Shown piece by piece: positions 48,387 through 58,795 of a stretch of 64,000 nucleotides of DNA (its first letter is position 1; each line of letters starts with the position of its first letter). The stretch is from Paenibacillus sp. FSL R5-0341. GTDB taxonomy: Bacteria > Bacillota > Bacilli > Paenibacillales > Paenibacillaceae. The stretch covers positions 4,216,001 to 4,280,000 of the forward strand of contig NZ_CP150241.1 of the NCBI RefSeq assembly GCF_037975235.1, read 5' to 3'. The position numbers and the translations under genes are program-made. The notes under the pieces were generated by a model, which was not told the DNA's origin, ran no database searches, and saw only the letters and a program-made list of their open reading frames with translations.

Positions 48387-50018
48387 CTAGGAACCCAGCC
48401 GTTGGCTCTGCCTGTACTCCGATGGTTTCATATGAAAGTGTTTATGAAACACTTTGGAGAAATAACGACGCTCCTTGAATCCTGTTGCTTCTCCAATCGC
48501 TGTAATGCTCCATTCGGTTGTACTTAATAACAATGCGGCATTCTCCATACGTCTCTGAGTCATATATTCCACAAAGGTAATCCCCATATGGGTTTTGAAT
48601 AGCTGACAAAAGTAACCCGGGCTGATTCCAAGCCAATCTGAGACTTCATCTATACCCAAGTCCTGTTGCAGTCTGGCATCCATATACTCACATGCAGATC
48701 GGATCAGTTCCGCTATCGAAGGACGCGGTTGAGTTTGTTTACCTTGACAGGCATGAATAATGACCTCTGCAAGTTCAATCAGTTCTCTCATGGATACAGC
48801 CTCTTGCAGCGCATTCCAGAAATTCACTTCGTCCTGTTTAGCCATGACATTTACTTCGCGCAGTTCCCGAAGCATGTGTACAAGCATATAGCGAAAGTGG
48901 GTTTCATCTATCTTGTCTATGGATTGCTCGGCATTCCCCATTCGCTGTTTAAGCGCATTCATTACATCCTGTAGTCCTTGCTTATTCCATTGCCGAATGC
49001 ACCGTGTGATAAGCTCCAGATCGTCTCTTGTTATCCAAGTGCCGACCTTTTTTGAAACCTCATGATCATACGATAATGAAGATACCGCACATTCCGGCTT
49101 CAATACCTTGTATTCACGCTCCGAATGTGTCATTAGAACCCTCTGACAATGCTGGTACCGTTCAAGGATTTGCTGTTCCAGTTTTACGGGTATATGATCC
49201 TGAACTACCCTTGCTTTTACGCTTGAATCCAAGGACAACATCGCATTCAATTCAAATAATATTTGATGTGCCAACGCCTCTGACTGAAGTTTCCACTCGC
49301 CCGATGCGTCCAGCAAGAGGCACCACTCTCCTTTGCGGGTAGAAAGAACCTGGCAGCCATTAGAGATTCTGCCCGTAACTTCCCTCAGCATGGAACTTAT
49401 CGTCTCATGCCATCTAACATGCTGGACCTCAGACCAGCCGATGGAATGGCGGAAATAACCGACTACATCCACCAGCAGCAATGTATAGCCAATAGTAGGA
49501 GGCATGAATGGAGGCACAGAGACAGGATCAGAAATCTTCAACGGAGCTTCTCCTCGCAACAGGTCAATCAACTGTTTGTGTCTGATCCAACTTGCCATCT
49601 CCAAGCTGCGATAGCGTTCTGACTCATTTTCCAGACGTCTCTTCTGGATCTGCCTGGCCAGTTCACGCAATTTATGTTCCAGATCCAGATAATCAATTGG
49701 CTTGCATATGTATTCATGTACGTTATATTGGATAGCAGTTCGAGCGTACTCAAACTGTTGGTATCCCGTCAGTAAAATTATTTCACACGTTTCACCCTGC
49801 TCTCGCAGCAGTCGAATAAGTTCCAAGCCATCCATGGACGGCATCCGAATATCGCATAAGATAATGTCTGGATGACTTTCTGTCACTTTACCCAGCGCTT
49901 CTAAGCCACTTCTCGCTGTACCCGTTATTTCAATCCCCATCTCTTCCCAGGGCAAAATATAACTTAAATTCTCCAAAATCGGCAGCTCATCGTCAACCAG
50001 CAACGCAGTCAGATTCAT
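48387..50018 (-). CDS. YesN-type response regulator, AraC family
   Basis: A 543 aa protein. The receiver (~1-125) has acidic D9/D10 and the phosphoacceptor aspartate in IILCDIRMPSMDGLEL; a ~280-residue middle region of unknown fold follows; the C-terminus is a double-helix AraC DNA-binding domain (LGIDEVSDWLGISPGYFCQL, then ATGFKERRYFSKVFHKHF). AGGAGG lies before the ATG. Its start overlaps the kinase stop by 4 bp, so the pair is translationally coupled. It likely activates the sugar transporter operon. Confidence 0.93.
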   Translation of the reverse strand: MNLTALLVDDELPILENLSYILPWEEMGIEITGTARSGLEALGKVTESHPDIILCDIRMPSMDGLELIRLLREQGETCEIILLTGYQQFEYARTAIQYNVHEYICKPIDYLDLEHKLRELARQIQKRRLENESERYRSLEMASWIRHKQLIDLLRGEAPLKISDPVSVPPFMPPTIGYTLLLVDVVGYFRHSIGWSEVQHVRWHETISSMLREVTGRISNGCQVLSTRKGEWCLLLDASGEWKLQSEALAHQILFELNAMLSLDSSVKARVVQDHIPVKLEQQILERYQHCQRVLMTHSEREYKVLKPECAVSSLSYDHEVSKKVGTWITRDDLELITRCIRQWNKQGLQDVMNALKQRMGNAEQSIDKIDETHFRYMLVHMLRELREVNVMAKQDEVNFWNALQEAVSMRELIELAEVIIHACQGKQTQPRPSIAELIRSACEYMDARLQQDLGIDEVSDWLGISPGYFCQLFKTHMGITFVEYMTQRRMENAALLLSTTEWSITAIGEATGFKERRYFSKVFHKHFHMKPSEYRQSQRLGS

Positions 50019-51850
50019 CCGGCTTCCTCCTGCTCATATAATGGAATAATGCATTGAATAACTGTGCCATAACCTGGTGCTGAACATATAAATATGCCAT
50101 ATCCAGCTCCGTATTGAATACGAATTCGATCTGCCACACTTCGTAATCCTAATCCCCGGCGTTCCGTTATGGACGATAATGATTCCGCCCCTTGCGCAAG
50201 CATATCTTCTGGCGGATCTGCTGCCATATACTCAAATCGTGCAAGCATTTCCTGGGGAATACCGATCCCATTATCCTCAACACTTAACACCAGATGATCC
50301 CGTTCTGCATATGCGCTTATCCGCAGCACACCTGGATATGTGATCCCCTCAAACCCATGTTGTATGCTATTTTCCACCAGTGGCTGAAGTGTAAGCTTAA
50401 GCACAATTGAGGTATATAGATGCGGTGGAATATCAATCTCATACGTAAATAAATCACTGAACCGGTACTGTTGAATCTCCAGATAACTCTGCAAATGCCT
50501 CACTTCCTCACCCAGTGGAATTTCCTCCTGATCCTGAATGCTGATACGAAGCATATTGCCAAGCCTGGTCACCATCTCGCTTACTTTGCGCCCCTCACCA
50601 CGCAGCGCTAATCCATTAATGGATTCTAAGGTGTTGAACAGAAAATGGGGTTTGATCTGGGCTTGCAGTACACGTAATTCCGCTTGAGCCTTCTGCTCTT
50701 GCTCTGCCCGAACACGACGGAATAATCCGCCAATACGATCCATTAGTTCATTGAAACCTTGAGCAAGCAGCTGCATCTCGTCAAAGCCTTTTCCTTCCAC
50801 CCTCGCATTAAAATCACCATCATCCACGCGGCGCATAAACCTGACAAGTACAGCAATGTTACCCGTAATACGATTCATGAAAAAAAGATTGAAGATCATG
50901 GCTGCGAGCAGGCATGACAGAATAATAATGACAGACCAACCTGCGAAGGCATTCGTTTCGGCAGATAAGGCTTCCCATGAAGTAACACTGACAAGACTCC
51001 AGTTATAGTTCTTCAGATGATATTGTGAGAGGATGCTCTCCGTGCCGTCAAAGACCGTTCTGACACTGCTAAAACCTGGGCCATAACCGCCTGATTTCGA
51101 ACCCAGATTTTCCATATTCGCACCATTGTAACGTCCCGAGGGATCGTAAACGATCAGTCCTTCCTCATTCACTAACAGGAAAGACGTGTCCTGTGCGGGA
51201 TCACTGATTTGCAGATGGCGGAAGATCCGGTCAATCTCCCCCTTTTTGATCTGAACAACGAGTACACCGATATTTTGAAAATAACTGAGTTCCTTGACCA
51301 GCCTGATCTGGGTGAAGACGGGTTCTACACCGGTTAATTCAGGATATTCCAGAGGGGCGAGCCATTTTGGGACGCCATTGAGTTGCAGAATTTCATTGAA
51401 TAAGGGATGCACTTTGAATTGCTGGAAAGGAAGGGCTTGAAAGTTTTCTTTGGTGAAAATGGAGACAATCTGGTTATTCTCGGACGAACGCAAATCATAT
51501 AAAAAAGCGTAACTGATGAACGGATAATTATATAGAAGGGAACGGAAATTGCGCTGGCTGGCATTCAGGGATAACTGATTACCGGTTCCCAGATCCTGCT
51601 TGGTCGGATCTTTGGCGTTCAATGCCATTTGAAAAACCGAGGTGGCTATCCCGTTGTCGGTCACATTGTTAATCTGCTGAAATACATTCTCGATATTGTA
51701 GCTAATGGCCTGAAGCGCATATTCGGCCTGTTGATTGTATTTTTTCTCAATCGTATGTGATGTGACCAGAAACATGCCAATGCCCAGTGCACACATCGGT
51801 ACAATGATCAGCAGCATAAATGCCAAGGCCAGCTTCATTCGCAAGTTCAT
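50015..51850 (-). CDS. YesM-type sensor histidine kinase
   Basis: A 611 aa membrane kinase. One helix (~8-30), a large extracytoplasmic sensor (~33-295), a second helix (~298-322), HAMP (~325-378), the His-kinase segment IKPHFLFNTLESINGLALRG with the phosphorylated histidine, and the ATPase domain (LTLQPLVENSIQHGFEG, VEDNGIGIP, GLGLRSV). GGGAG before the ATG supports the start. It is paired with the YesN-type regulator and lies behind the permeases, as in sugar-sensing systems of Paenibacillus. Confidence 0.94.
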   Translation of the reverse strand: MNLRMKLALAFMLLIIVPMCALGIGMFLVTSHTIEKKYNQQAEYALQAISYNIENVFQQINNVTDNGIATSVFQMALNAKDPTKQDLGTGNQLSLNASQRNFRSLLYNYPFISYAFLYDLRSSENNQIVSIFTKENFQALPFQQFKVHPLFNEILQLNGVPKWLAPLEYPELTGVEPVFTQIRLVKELSYFQNIGVLVVQIKKGEIDRIFRHLQISDPAQDTSFLLVNEEGLIVYDPSGRYNGANMENLGSKSGGYGPGFSSVRTVFDGTESILSQYHLKNYNWSLVSVTSWEALSAETNAFAGWSVIIILSCLLAAMIFNLFFMNRITGNIAVLVRFMRRVDDGDFNARVEGKGFDEMQLLAQGFNELMDRIGGLFRRVRAEQEQKAQAELRVLQAQIKPHFLFNTLESINGLALRGEGRKVSEMVTRLGNMLRISIQDQEEIPLGEEVRHLQSYLEIQQYRFSDLFTYEIDIPPHLYTSIVLKLTLQPLVENSIQHGFEGITYPGVLRISAYAERDHLVLSVEDNGIGIPQEMLARFEYMAADPPEDMLAQGAESLSSITERRGLGLRSVADRIRIQYGAGYGIFICSAPGYGTVIQCIIPLYEQEEAG

Positions 51851-51882
51851 ATCCCGTTCTCCCTATTCACTGGTTCATGGTA

Positions 51883-52713
51883 TTAACCTTTGACACCACC
51901 TGCAGTAACTCCTTCAATAATTTTCTCCTGCAGTATGGCGTAGATCACAAGTACGGGTACAACGCTGTACACAATGCCTGCCGACATCTGAGCATAGTTC
52001 ATCTGATATTGATCCCGAAACTGGACCATACCCACAGGCAGTGTACGCAATTTATCGGTGGATAAGAAATAGTTGGCGAGTAAAAATTCGTTCCAGTTGC
52101 CGAGGAAATTGACGATAAAAACCGTAACGATGGCTGGAACCGTAAGAGGTATTACTATTTTAGCAAAGATACCCGGGGCCCTCAAGCCATCCATAACAGC
52201 GGCTTCCTCAATTTCTCCAGGCAGAGAGCGCATAAAAGCAGCCAGTATGATAATTGTAAAGGGGATCGCATTTGCCACATAGGGCACGATCAATGCCAGA
52301 TGCGTATCCAATATGCCCATTTTTCGAACAAGCAGATAGATTGGCAGCATAAGTGCATTATTGGGAATAAGCATGCCCGCCAGAATCAGACTGTACAGAA
52401 ACAGACTCCATCTCGGGTGTCTCATTCGGGTTACGGCAAAAGCAAACATGGCACCAAGCGCAATCGTGCACGCCGACGACAGAACCGAAATGTAGAGGCT
52501 GTTCCAGAAATACGTGCCAATCTTCGCATTCACCCAGGCCTCCACGTAATTGTTAAACTCCCATGTTGTGGGTAGACCGAATGGATTCAGGGCGATTTCA
52601 TTGTTATCCTGCTTGAAGGAAGAGAAGATTACAAATAAAAAGGGAAACAAAATCGCGATTAAATACAACATTAACAACACATGAGGTATACTGCTTTTTA
52701 AGCTTTTCGCCAT
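51883..52713 (-). CDS. carbohydrate ABC transporter permease (MalG type)
   Basis: A 276 aa permease with six membrane helices and the EAA loop EEAAVMDGLRAPGIFAKIVI, belonging to the CUT1 sugar-uptake family. Its ATG overlaps the stop of the partner permease in TAATG. No ATP-binding subunit is encoded in the operon, so a shared MsmX-type ATPase elsewhere is expected. Confidence 0.92.
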   Translation of the reverse strand: MAKSLKSSIPHVLLMLYLIAILFPFLFVIFSSFKQDNNEIALNPFGLPTTWEFNNYVEAWVNAKIGTYFWNSLYISVLSSACTIALGAMFAFAVTRMRHPRWSLFLYSLILAGMLIPNNALMLPIYLLVRKMGILDTHLALIVPYVANAIPFTIIILAAFMRSLPGEIEEAAVMDGLRAPGIFAKIVIPLTVPAIVTVFIVNFLGNWNEFLLANYFLSTDKLRTLPVGMVQFRDQYQMNYAQMSAGIVYSVVPVLVIYAILQEKIIEGVTAGGVKG

Positions 52714-53597
52714 TAATATTCCACCCTCTCTCCCCGCCTCGCCACCAGCAGTTGATACACCGCAGTGAGCACAAGCGTCAGAGCAAAGATCAGCACTGCA
52801 ATGGTATTACCATAGCCATATTTGAAGTTGGTAATTGCATATTTGATCATGTATGTCGCCAAAACCTCGGTAGACCCAGCGGGCCCACCTTTGGTCATGA
52901 CAATTACGATGTCGGCTGCTTTCATTGCACCCGCAATGGACAACATGATAACTACGGAAATGATCGGCCGAATCAGCGGCAACGTAATTCGCATTGCACG
53001 TTGTACCGCCGTTGCCCCATCAATTGCAGCCGCTTCATCCAAATCACGGGGAATCGCCAGAATAGCCGCCAGCACCATGACAATGTAAAATCCGGTCCAC
53101 TGCCATGCGTTGGTCACCAAAATGGACAACATGGCGAATCGGTTATCCGATAACCAGTAGATTGGATCAATGCCCAGCACATGAAGCATTTTGTTTAATA
53201 GCCCGATATTGGGTTCATAGATAAATCCCCATAAGATACCGATAACAGCTGTCGACATGATGGATGGTAAAAAAACAGCTGTTTTATACAGACCTTTCAG
53301 CCTTTTCACATTGGCAATCAGAAGCGAAAACAGGACGATCAGGGGTACCTGAATGAGTACTGAAAATCCAATAAAAAAGCCGTTATTCCGTGTGGATATC
53401 CAAAACCGTTCATCGGTCAGTGCCTTCACATAATTGGATAAGCCCACAAAACGTGGCTCAGCCGATACCCCATTCCAACTCGTCAGACTGTAATACAGGG
53501 AGCTGCCAATAGGATATAGAAAGAACATCACAAACAGAATCAATGCCGGCATTATAAACAGCGTATAGATTAACGGGCTACGGAGTGAAGTATTCAT
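52713..53597 (-). CDS. carbohydrate ABC transporter permease (MalF/UgpA type)
   Basis: A 294 aa permease with six membrane helices, an N-terminal LIYTLFIMPALILFVMFFLY and the EAA loop LDEAAAIDGATAVQRAMRI. AAGGAGG before the ATG supports the start. It lies 51 bp after the binding-protein gene and one base overlaps the next permease. Confidence 0.92.
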   Translation of the reverse strand: MNTSLRSPLIYTLFIMPALILFVMFFLYPIGSSLYYSLTSWNGVSAEPRFVGLSNYVKALTDERFWISTRNNGFFIGFSVLIQVPLIVLFSLLIANVKRLKGLYKTAVFLPSIMSTAVIGILWGFIYEPNIGLLNKMLHVLGIDPIYWLSDNRFAMLSILVTNAWQWTGFYIVMVLAAILAIPRDLDEAAAIDGATAVQRAMRITLPLIRPIISVVIMLSIAGAMKAADIVIVMTKGGPAGSTEVLATYMIKYAITNFKYGYGNTIAVLIFALTLVLTAVYQLLVARRGERVEY

Positions 53598-53648
53598 GGT
53601 CAGCCTCCTTCAGTCACTTCAACGATCGCAGTTTCAACTTGGATTGGT

Positions 53649-55016
53649 CTACTCCACTGAAGCGTTTGCTTCTTCTTGTACCTTTTGCAGCTCTTCTGCC
53701 ATTTTCTCTGGGGTGGTCTGCCCACCAATCAACTTCTGGATTTGCAGATTGCTGATCTCTGTCGTCACATCAGCCTGAACGAGTGCATCAAATGCCGGGA
53801 ACGACGTCTTGGACGCATTAAGCACAGCCACAATTTCTTTCATCAGATCATCGGTAATACTGTCGGTCAGCACTTTCTCGTCCAGCTTCATCGCAGGCAA
53901 CACACCGTCTTCCACAAGACCACGGACCTGCATATCTTCATTGTAGAAATTTTTGATAAAAGCTTTCACTGCTTCCAGCTTCTGCGGGTCATCCGCCACT
54001 GCTGCCGAGAATCCGTATCCATTGTTCACATCCCGCATCAAAGACGTCTGATCGCCTGCGCCGTTCTCTACCGGAGGCATATTGAAAAATCCAACCTTGC
54101 CAATGAGCGATTCACCGCTCTGACCTTCTTTGAATACAGATGATTTCCATGTTCCGTCATACATCAACACCGCTTCTCCGCTCGTAAATTGAGTGGTGTA
54201 TTCGGCATACTCGAAGCCCAGCTCGCCTTTTTTGAAGTAACCCTTATCGACCCATTCCTTATGCTTGGCAAAACCTTGCACAACACCGGGGTCGGTCCAC
54301 TTCGCTTCACCTGTTGCAAACTTTGCAGTAATCTCCGGCCCGGCATATCGGGACCACAGGTGGTTGGTTAACATGAGCGGAACCCAGCCTGCTTTGGATG
54401 CGGAAGCAAGCGGCACTTTGCCATCGGCCTTGATCTCGGCCAGTATGTTGTCCAGTTCAGCCATGGTGGTTGGAGCTTTCCATCCTTTTTGTTCAAAGTA
54501 CTCTTTATTATAGAAAAAACCTTCGCCCGAACCGCCAATCGGCAGTCCATATACTTTGCCTTCATACGTAAACGGCTCAAGCGACGTAAACTGGTCCTGA
54601 ATGCCAAGCTCTTGCAAAATTGGAGTCAGATCAAGCAGCATGCCTTCCTTGGCATAGACTTTGGAATCCGGGCTGCCGAACAGTTCGAAGATATCCGGGG
54701 GATTGCCTGCCGCCATCTCTCCGCGAAGCTTCTCCTTGCGATTCACATCCGATTCGACGCCATCCAGTGTAAAGGTCAGATTGGGTATCTCACCCTCAAC
54801 TTTGTCCACAACATCCTGCAGAATGGCCAGTCTTTTCTGTTTGTCGGCTCCCACCTGTGTGTGGCGCAGAAGCATCTCAATCGGTTCCTTACTTTTCTCC
54901 TCCGTAGGTGTATTACCCGCACCTTGCTGTGGCTCGTTACTTGAGCTTGCACATCCCGCCAAAGTCCATGAAGTGATAAGCAATAATGAAAGCAGCAATG
55001 TCATTCCTTTTTTCAT
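53649..55016 (-). CDS. extracellular sugar-binding lipoprotein
   Basis: A 455 aa family-1 extracellular solute-binding protein. A signal sequence ends in the lipobox LAGC, followed by an S/N/E-rich linker and the binding domain (MAAGNPPDIFELFGSPDSKV, KVYGLPIGGSGEGFFYNKEY). GAGGAGG before the ATG at 55016 fixes the start. It leads the six-gene operon with two permeases, kinase, regulator and NagZ. The sugar is unknown; an amino sugar is inferred from NagZ. Confidence 0.92.
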   Translation of the reverse strand: MKKGMTLLLSLLLITSWTLAGCASSSNEPQQGAGNTPTEEKSKEPIEMLLRHTQVGADKQKRLAILQDVVDKVEGEIPNLTFTLDGVESDVNRKEKLRGEMAAGNPPDIFELFGSPDSKVYAKEGMLLDLTPILQELGIQDQFTSLEPFTYEGKVYGLPIGGSGEGFFYNKEYFEQKGWKAPTTMAELDNILAEIKADGKVPLASASKAGWVPLMLTNHLWSRYAGPEITAKFATGEAKWTDPGVVQGFAKHKEWVDKGYFKKGELGFEYAEYTTQFTSGEAVLMYDGTWKSSVFKEGQSGESLIGKVGFFNMPPVENGAGDQTSLMRDVNNGYGFSAAVADDPQKLEAVKAFIKNFYNEDMQVRGLVEDGVLPAMKLDEKVLTDSITDDLMKEIVAVLNASKTSFPAFDALVQADVTTEISNLQIQKLIGGQTTPEKMAEELQKVQEEANASVE

Positions 55017-55164
55017 CTGGTTGACCCTCCTCAAGATATTGAGCATTTGGCTTTACACTCTGATTATAAAAAGCCGGAGCTTACATCGTAAGGATGACAA
55101 TTCATCAATGGAGGGATAAAATCCTTCACTGGACAAATAATCTTGCATTTACAATGGATAACAG

Positions 55165-55207
55165 CAAAAAAAAAAACAGCCCCTGCGAAGTATGTTCGCA
55201 AGGACTG
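55165..55207 (-). terminator. terminator downstream of pflA
   Basis: On the minus strand CAGTCCTTGCGAA pairs with TTCGCAGGGGCTG (two mismatches) around CATAC and is followed by a run of 12 T. It lies ~225 bp after the pflA stop, beyond copy B of the palindromic element. Confidence 0.85.
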
Positions 55208-55239
55208 CTTGGTTGGTATATACGTTGAACTCAAGAATA

Positions 55240-55390
55240 TTTACACTTGCCACTCCGATGACAGAACAACCTTCCGATCGCTGTTATCCCCTGATTTTTT
55301 TAATCCACTTTTACAAAGGTGAAAATCTGGGGATAAAGGCGAACGCTTCGCTTCTCCAGCTTATTTCTGTCCTCTTCGTTCTCGTGTAAA
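55240..55390. repeat. dispersed palindromic element, copy B
   Basis: A 151 bp element with three nested stems: outer TTTACAC (55240-55246)/GTGTAAA (55384-55390), middle GACAGAA (55260-55266)/TTCTGTC (55365-55371), and inner TTATCCCC with GATTTT (from 55284)/AAAATC with GGGGATAA (to 55336). The right side carries AAAGGCGAACGCTTCGCTTC. It lies between pflA and its terminator. Confidence 0.8.
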
Positions 55391-55430
55391 AAGTTAGTTA
55401 AAATTATATAGATCCTGTATATAACTGTAG

Positions 55431-56183
55431 TTACTTACCGGAACAAGCCATGCCAGCTGTTTCCTGGCGACCTTGTTCGATCAGGCGATACGCCCGCTCC
55501 ACTTCTTCTTCACTTGGCGAAGGAACACCATCCAGTGGATATACTTTACCGAGCGCTTCCCATTTGTAAATCCCCATCTGATGGTATGGAAGAATTTCGA
55601 ACTTCTCAACGCCATTTAATGTACCTATAAACCGTCCGAGATTAAGCAGATCCTCTTCCTCGTTATGAATACCAGGCACATACACGTGGCGTATCCACAT
55701 TTTCCGGCCTTGCTCCGATAGCCACTTGGCCGTTTTCAACGTTCTCTCGTTGGATTTGCCTGTCAGCTTGATATGTTTCTCGTCATCAATATGCTTGAGG
55801 TCCAGCAGAACCAGGTCTGTGTGGTCCAACAGGTCGTGAATCCGATCCGGTTCGTTAAATCCGTTGCTGTCCAGTGTCGTATGCAATCCCCAACGTCGCT
55901 TCACTTCCTTGAAGATTTCGGCTACAAAATGAGCCTGTAACGTTGGTTCTCCGCCAGATATCGTGAGCCCGCCTCCGGAGCTACGGTAGTAAGATAGATA
56001 CGGCTCAATTTCAGCCAATATCTCCTCGAGCGTCATTTCTTTTCCACCATCTAGTGCCCATGTATCAGGGTTGTGGCAATATTGACACTTGAGTAGACAT
56101 CCTTGCATAAAAAGCACGAAGCGGATGCCTGGGCCGTCAACCGTCCCGAAAGTTTCGAGTGAATGAATATGTCCTTTAACCAT
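55431..56183 (-). CDS. pflA: pyruvate formate-lyase activating enzyme
   Basis: A 250 aa radical-SAM enzyme that installs the glycyl radical on PflB. The cluster motif is QGCLLKCQYCHNPDTW (CxxxCxxC); GGGLTISGGEPTLQ and the N-terminal HSLETFGTVDGPGIRFVLF are typical. GGAAGAGG before the ATG at 56183 supports the start. It follows pflB after ~90 bp and is probably cotranscribed. Confidence 0.96.
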   Translation of the reverse strand: MVKGHIHSLETFGTVDGPGIRFVLFMQGCLLKCQYCHNPDTWALDGGKEMTLEEILAEIEPYLSYYRSSGGGLTISGGEPTLQAHFVAEIFKEVKRRWGLHTTLDSNGFNEPDRIHDLLDHTDLVLLDLKHIDDEKHIKLTGKSNERTLKTAKWLSEQGRKMWIRHVYVPGIHNEEEDLLNLGRFIGTLNGVEKFEILPYHQMGIYKWEALGKVYPLDGVPSPSEEEVERAYRLIEQGRQETAGMACSGK

Positions 56184-56272
56184 GCTGCCTCTTCCTTTCT
56201 GTATCCGCATCCGCTGTGCGTTTAATATGATTTGGAATGCCTTGCTCTAGCGGTCTTCTACTTGTAAATTAC

Positions 56273-58531
56273 TTACATTGAGCCATGGAACGTACGGTTG
56301 ATGACATCCAACTGTTGTTCACGAGTCAATTTAATGAAGTTAACCGCATATCCGGATACCCGTACAGTCAGTTGCGGATAGTTTTCCGGGTGATCCATCG
56401 CATCAATCAATTGTTGACGATCAAATACGTTAACGTTCAGGTGATGAGCATTTTGACCGAAGTAACCATCCATCATGGCAGTCAGGTTGGATTTACGTGT
56501 AGTCTCCTCTTTACCCAATGCTTTTGGCACGATGGAGAAGGTATTGGAAATACCGTCAAGACTGTGTTCATAAGGCAATTTGGCTACAGAGCCAAGGGAT
56601 GCCAGTGCACCTTTTTTATCACGACCATGCATTGGGTTCGCACCTGGAGCAAATGGTTCACCTGCTTTACGACCATCCGGTGTAGTTCCTGTTTTCTTAC
56701 CGTATACCACGTTGGATGTGATCGTCAGCACGGATTGCGTTGGCACTGCGTTACGGTAAGCTTTGTGCTTGCGAATCATACCCATGAAGTTCTCAACCAG
56801 TTCAACAGCAATGCTGTCTACGCTGTCTTCATTGTTACCGTAACAAGGGAAGTCTCCTTCGATTTCGAAGTCAACAGCGATGCCTTGTTCGTTACGGATT
56901 GGTTTTACTTTGGCATATTTGATCGCACTCAGTGAGTCGGCTGTAACCGACAGACCAGCGATACCGCAAGCCATCGTACGTACAATGTCACGGTCATGCA
57001 ATGCCATTTCGATACGCTCATAACTGTATTTATCGTGCATGTAGTGAATGACGTTGAGGGTGTTCATATACAGCTTCGCGAGCCACTCCATCATTGGTTT
57101 GAAGCGTTTCATAACCTCATTGTAATCCAGCACGTCGCTAGTAATGGCAGGATACTCAGGTCCAACTTGTGCTCCGGATTTCTCGTCACGACCACCGTTG
57201 ATCGCATACAAGAGAGCTTTCGCCAGGTTGGCACGAGCGCCGAAGAATTGCATTTGTTTCCCGATCTTCATCGCCGATACACAGCAAGCAATACCGTAAT
57301 CGTCACCGTAGATCGGACGCATCAGATCATCATTCTCATACTGGATTGAGCTGGTTTCAATGGATACTTTGCTGCAATAATCTTTGAAAGCTTCTGGAAG
57401 TTTCGTGGACCAAAGTACAGTCAGGTTCGGCTCTGGTGCAGGACCCAAGTTGTGCAGTGTATGCAGGAAACGGAAGCTGTTTTTGGTTACGCGTGTTTCA
57501 CCATTTACAGACATACCACCGATGGACTCTGTTACCCATGTTGGATCTCCACTGAAGAGTTCGTTGTAATCTGGTGTACGCAGGAATTTGACAATCCGCA
57601 GTTTCATTACAAAATGATCAACGAGCTCCTGTGCCTGTTCTTCAGACAGAATGCCTTCTTGCAGGTCACGTTCAATGTAGATGTCCAGGAAGGAAGATAC
57701 ACGTCCTAGTGACATCGCAGCACCGTTCTGTTCTTTGATCGCAGCGAGATAACCGAAGTACAACCATTGGAACGCTTCTTTCGCTGTAGTCGCTGGCAAG
57801 GAAATATCGAACCCGTGCATATCGCCCAATTGTTTCAGCTCTTGCAATGCACGAATCTGCTCAGACAATTCTTCCCGCAGACGAATGACATCTTCATCAA
57901 TGACATCAACTTCGAGTGCATTCAATTCACCTTTTTTGTTACGAATCAGGAAGTCTACCCCGTACAAAGCTACACGACGATAGTCACCGATGATCCGACC
58001 ACGGCCGTAAGCATCTGGCAGACCTGTAATAATCCCTGCTTTACGCGCTGCACGCATGTCGGAAGTATAAGCATCGAATACACCCTGGTTATGTGTTTTG
58101 CGAATGTTCGTAAATATATCAATGACGCCTTGAGGCAATTCGAAGCCGTATGCTTCACATGCATCAATCATCATCCGGATTCCGCCTGTTGGTTGAATGG
58201 AACGTTTGAACGGAGCATCGGTCTGAACACCGACAATCTGCTCTTTGGTTTGATCCAGATAACCTGGTTGGTGAGAAACAATAGTCGCTGGTGTGTTTAC
58301 ATCAACGTCAAGGACACCGCCGTTATCCCGTTCTTTTTTGGTCAGATCAGATACGATTTCCCACAATTCTTTGGTATTCTGGGTTGCACCTGCGAGGAAC
58401 GCTTCATCGCCGTAATACGGAGACAAGTTGTGTGCCAGAAAATCATTCACATCTACGGATTTGGTCCATGTTCCTTTGGTAAAGTTTCTCCAGCCTGTTT
58501 GTTGTTTGACATCTTTTTCAATCACCGACAT
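56273..58531 (-). CDS. pflB: formate acetyltransferase (pyruvate formate-lyase)
   Basis: A 752 aa glycyl-radical enzyme that cleaves pyruvate with CoA to acetyl-CoA and formate under anaerobiosis. The catalytic cysteine pair is in [13 protein letters not shown] and the glycyl radical is G727 in [11 protein letters not shown] near the C-terminus. GGAGGG before the ATG at 58531 sets the start. An FNR box and a -10 element at class II spacing lie upstream, so oxygen control by the fnr gene product is expected. Confidence 0.97.
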   Translation of the reverse strand: MSVIEKDVKQQTGWRNFTKGTWTKSVDVNDFLAHNLSPYYGDEAFLAGATQNTKELWEIVSDLTKKERDNGGVLDVDVNTPATIVSHQPGYLDQTKEQIVGVQTDAPFKRSIQPTGGIRMMIDACEAYGFELPQGVIDIFTNIRKTHNQGVFDAYTSDMRAARKAGIITGLPDAYGRGRIIGDYRRVALYGVDFLIRNKKGELNALEVDVIDEDVIRLREELSEQIRALQELKQLGDMHGFDISLPATTAKEAFQWLYFGYLAAIKEQNGAAMSLGRVSSFLDIYIERDLQEGILSEEQAQELVDHFVMKLRIVKFLRTPDYNELFSGDPTWVTESIGGMSVNGETRVTKNSFRFLHTLHNLGPAPEPNLTVLWSTKLPEAFKDYCSKVSIETSSIQYENDDLMRPIYGDDYGIACCVSAMKIGKQMQFFGARANLAKALLYAINGGRDEKSGAQVGPEYPAITSDVLDYNEVMKRFKPMMEWLAKLYMNTLNVIHYMHDKYSYERIEMALHDRDIVRTMACGIAGLSVTADSLSAIKYAKVKPIRNEQGIAVDFEIEGDFPCYGNNEDSVDSIAVELVENFMGMIRKHKAYRNAVPTQSVLTITSNVVYGKKTGTTPDGRKAGEPFAPGANPMHGRDKKGALASLGSVAKLPYEHSLDGISNTFSIVPKALGKEETTRKSNLTAMMDGYFGQNAHHLNVNVFDRQQLIDAMDHPENYPQLTVRVSGYAVNFIKLTREQQLDVINRTFHGSM

Positions 58532-58698
58532 CGTAATCCCTCCACTAATTTGGATTTCTGGACACATAACATATTGCTTCATTCGTAGCATTGTGTGCCC
58601 AGAGCCGCGATTAATGTGAATTGTTTCACATAAAACCGGAACATGTTCTCTCTACTTGGGAACCGGAACCGCGGGATGAATGTTTTTCTTACATTTTC

Positions 58699-58704
58699 AG
58701 TATA
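58699..58704 (-). promoter_or_regulatory. -10 element of the FNR-dependent pflB promoter
   Basis: TATACT on the minus strand lies 21 bp from the FNR box. A start ~7 nt downstream, near 58692, would place the box centre at about -41.5, the class II activator position. Confidence 0.6.
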
Positions 58705-58725
58705 CGACTTGGCACTTTCATCATC

Positions 58726-58741
58726 TGTGATTTTTATCACA
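58726..58741. promoter_or_regulatory. FNR box upstream of pflB
   Basis: TGTGATTTTTATCACA is a perfect TGTGA-N6-TCACA palindrome, the B. subtilis FNR consensus. It is ~195 bp upstream of the pflB start codon. Confidence 0.8.
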
Positions 58742-58795
58742 AAGTCAGTGAACTAACTCACTCCACCTGCGCTGTGTCCCATTGAACCCTGTAAA

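Larger units (their letters stand above)
55047..55430. other. intergenic region between the sugar-binding gene and pflA
   Basis: No supported gene in 384 bp. It holds a strong minus-strand hairpin (55177-55207) and copy B of the palindromic element (55240-55390). The first ~130 bp must hold the promoter of the sugar operon; I see no clear sites. Confidence 0.6.
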
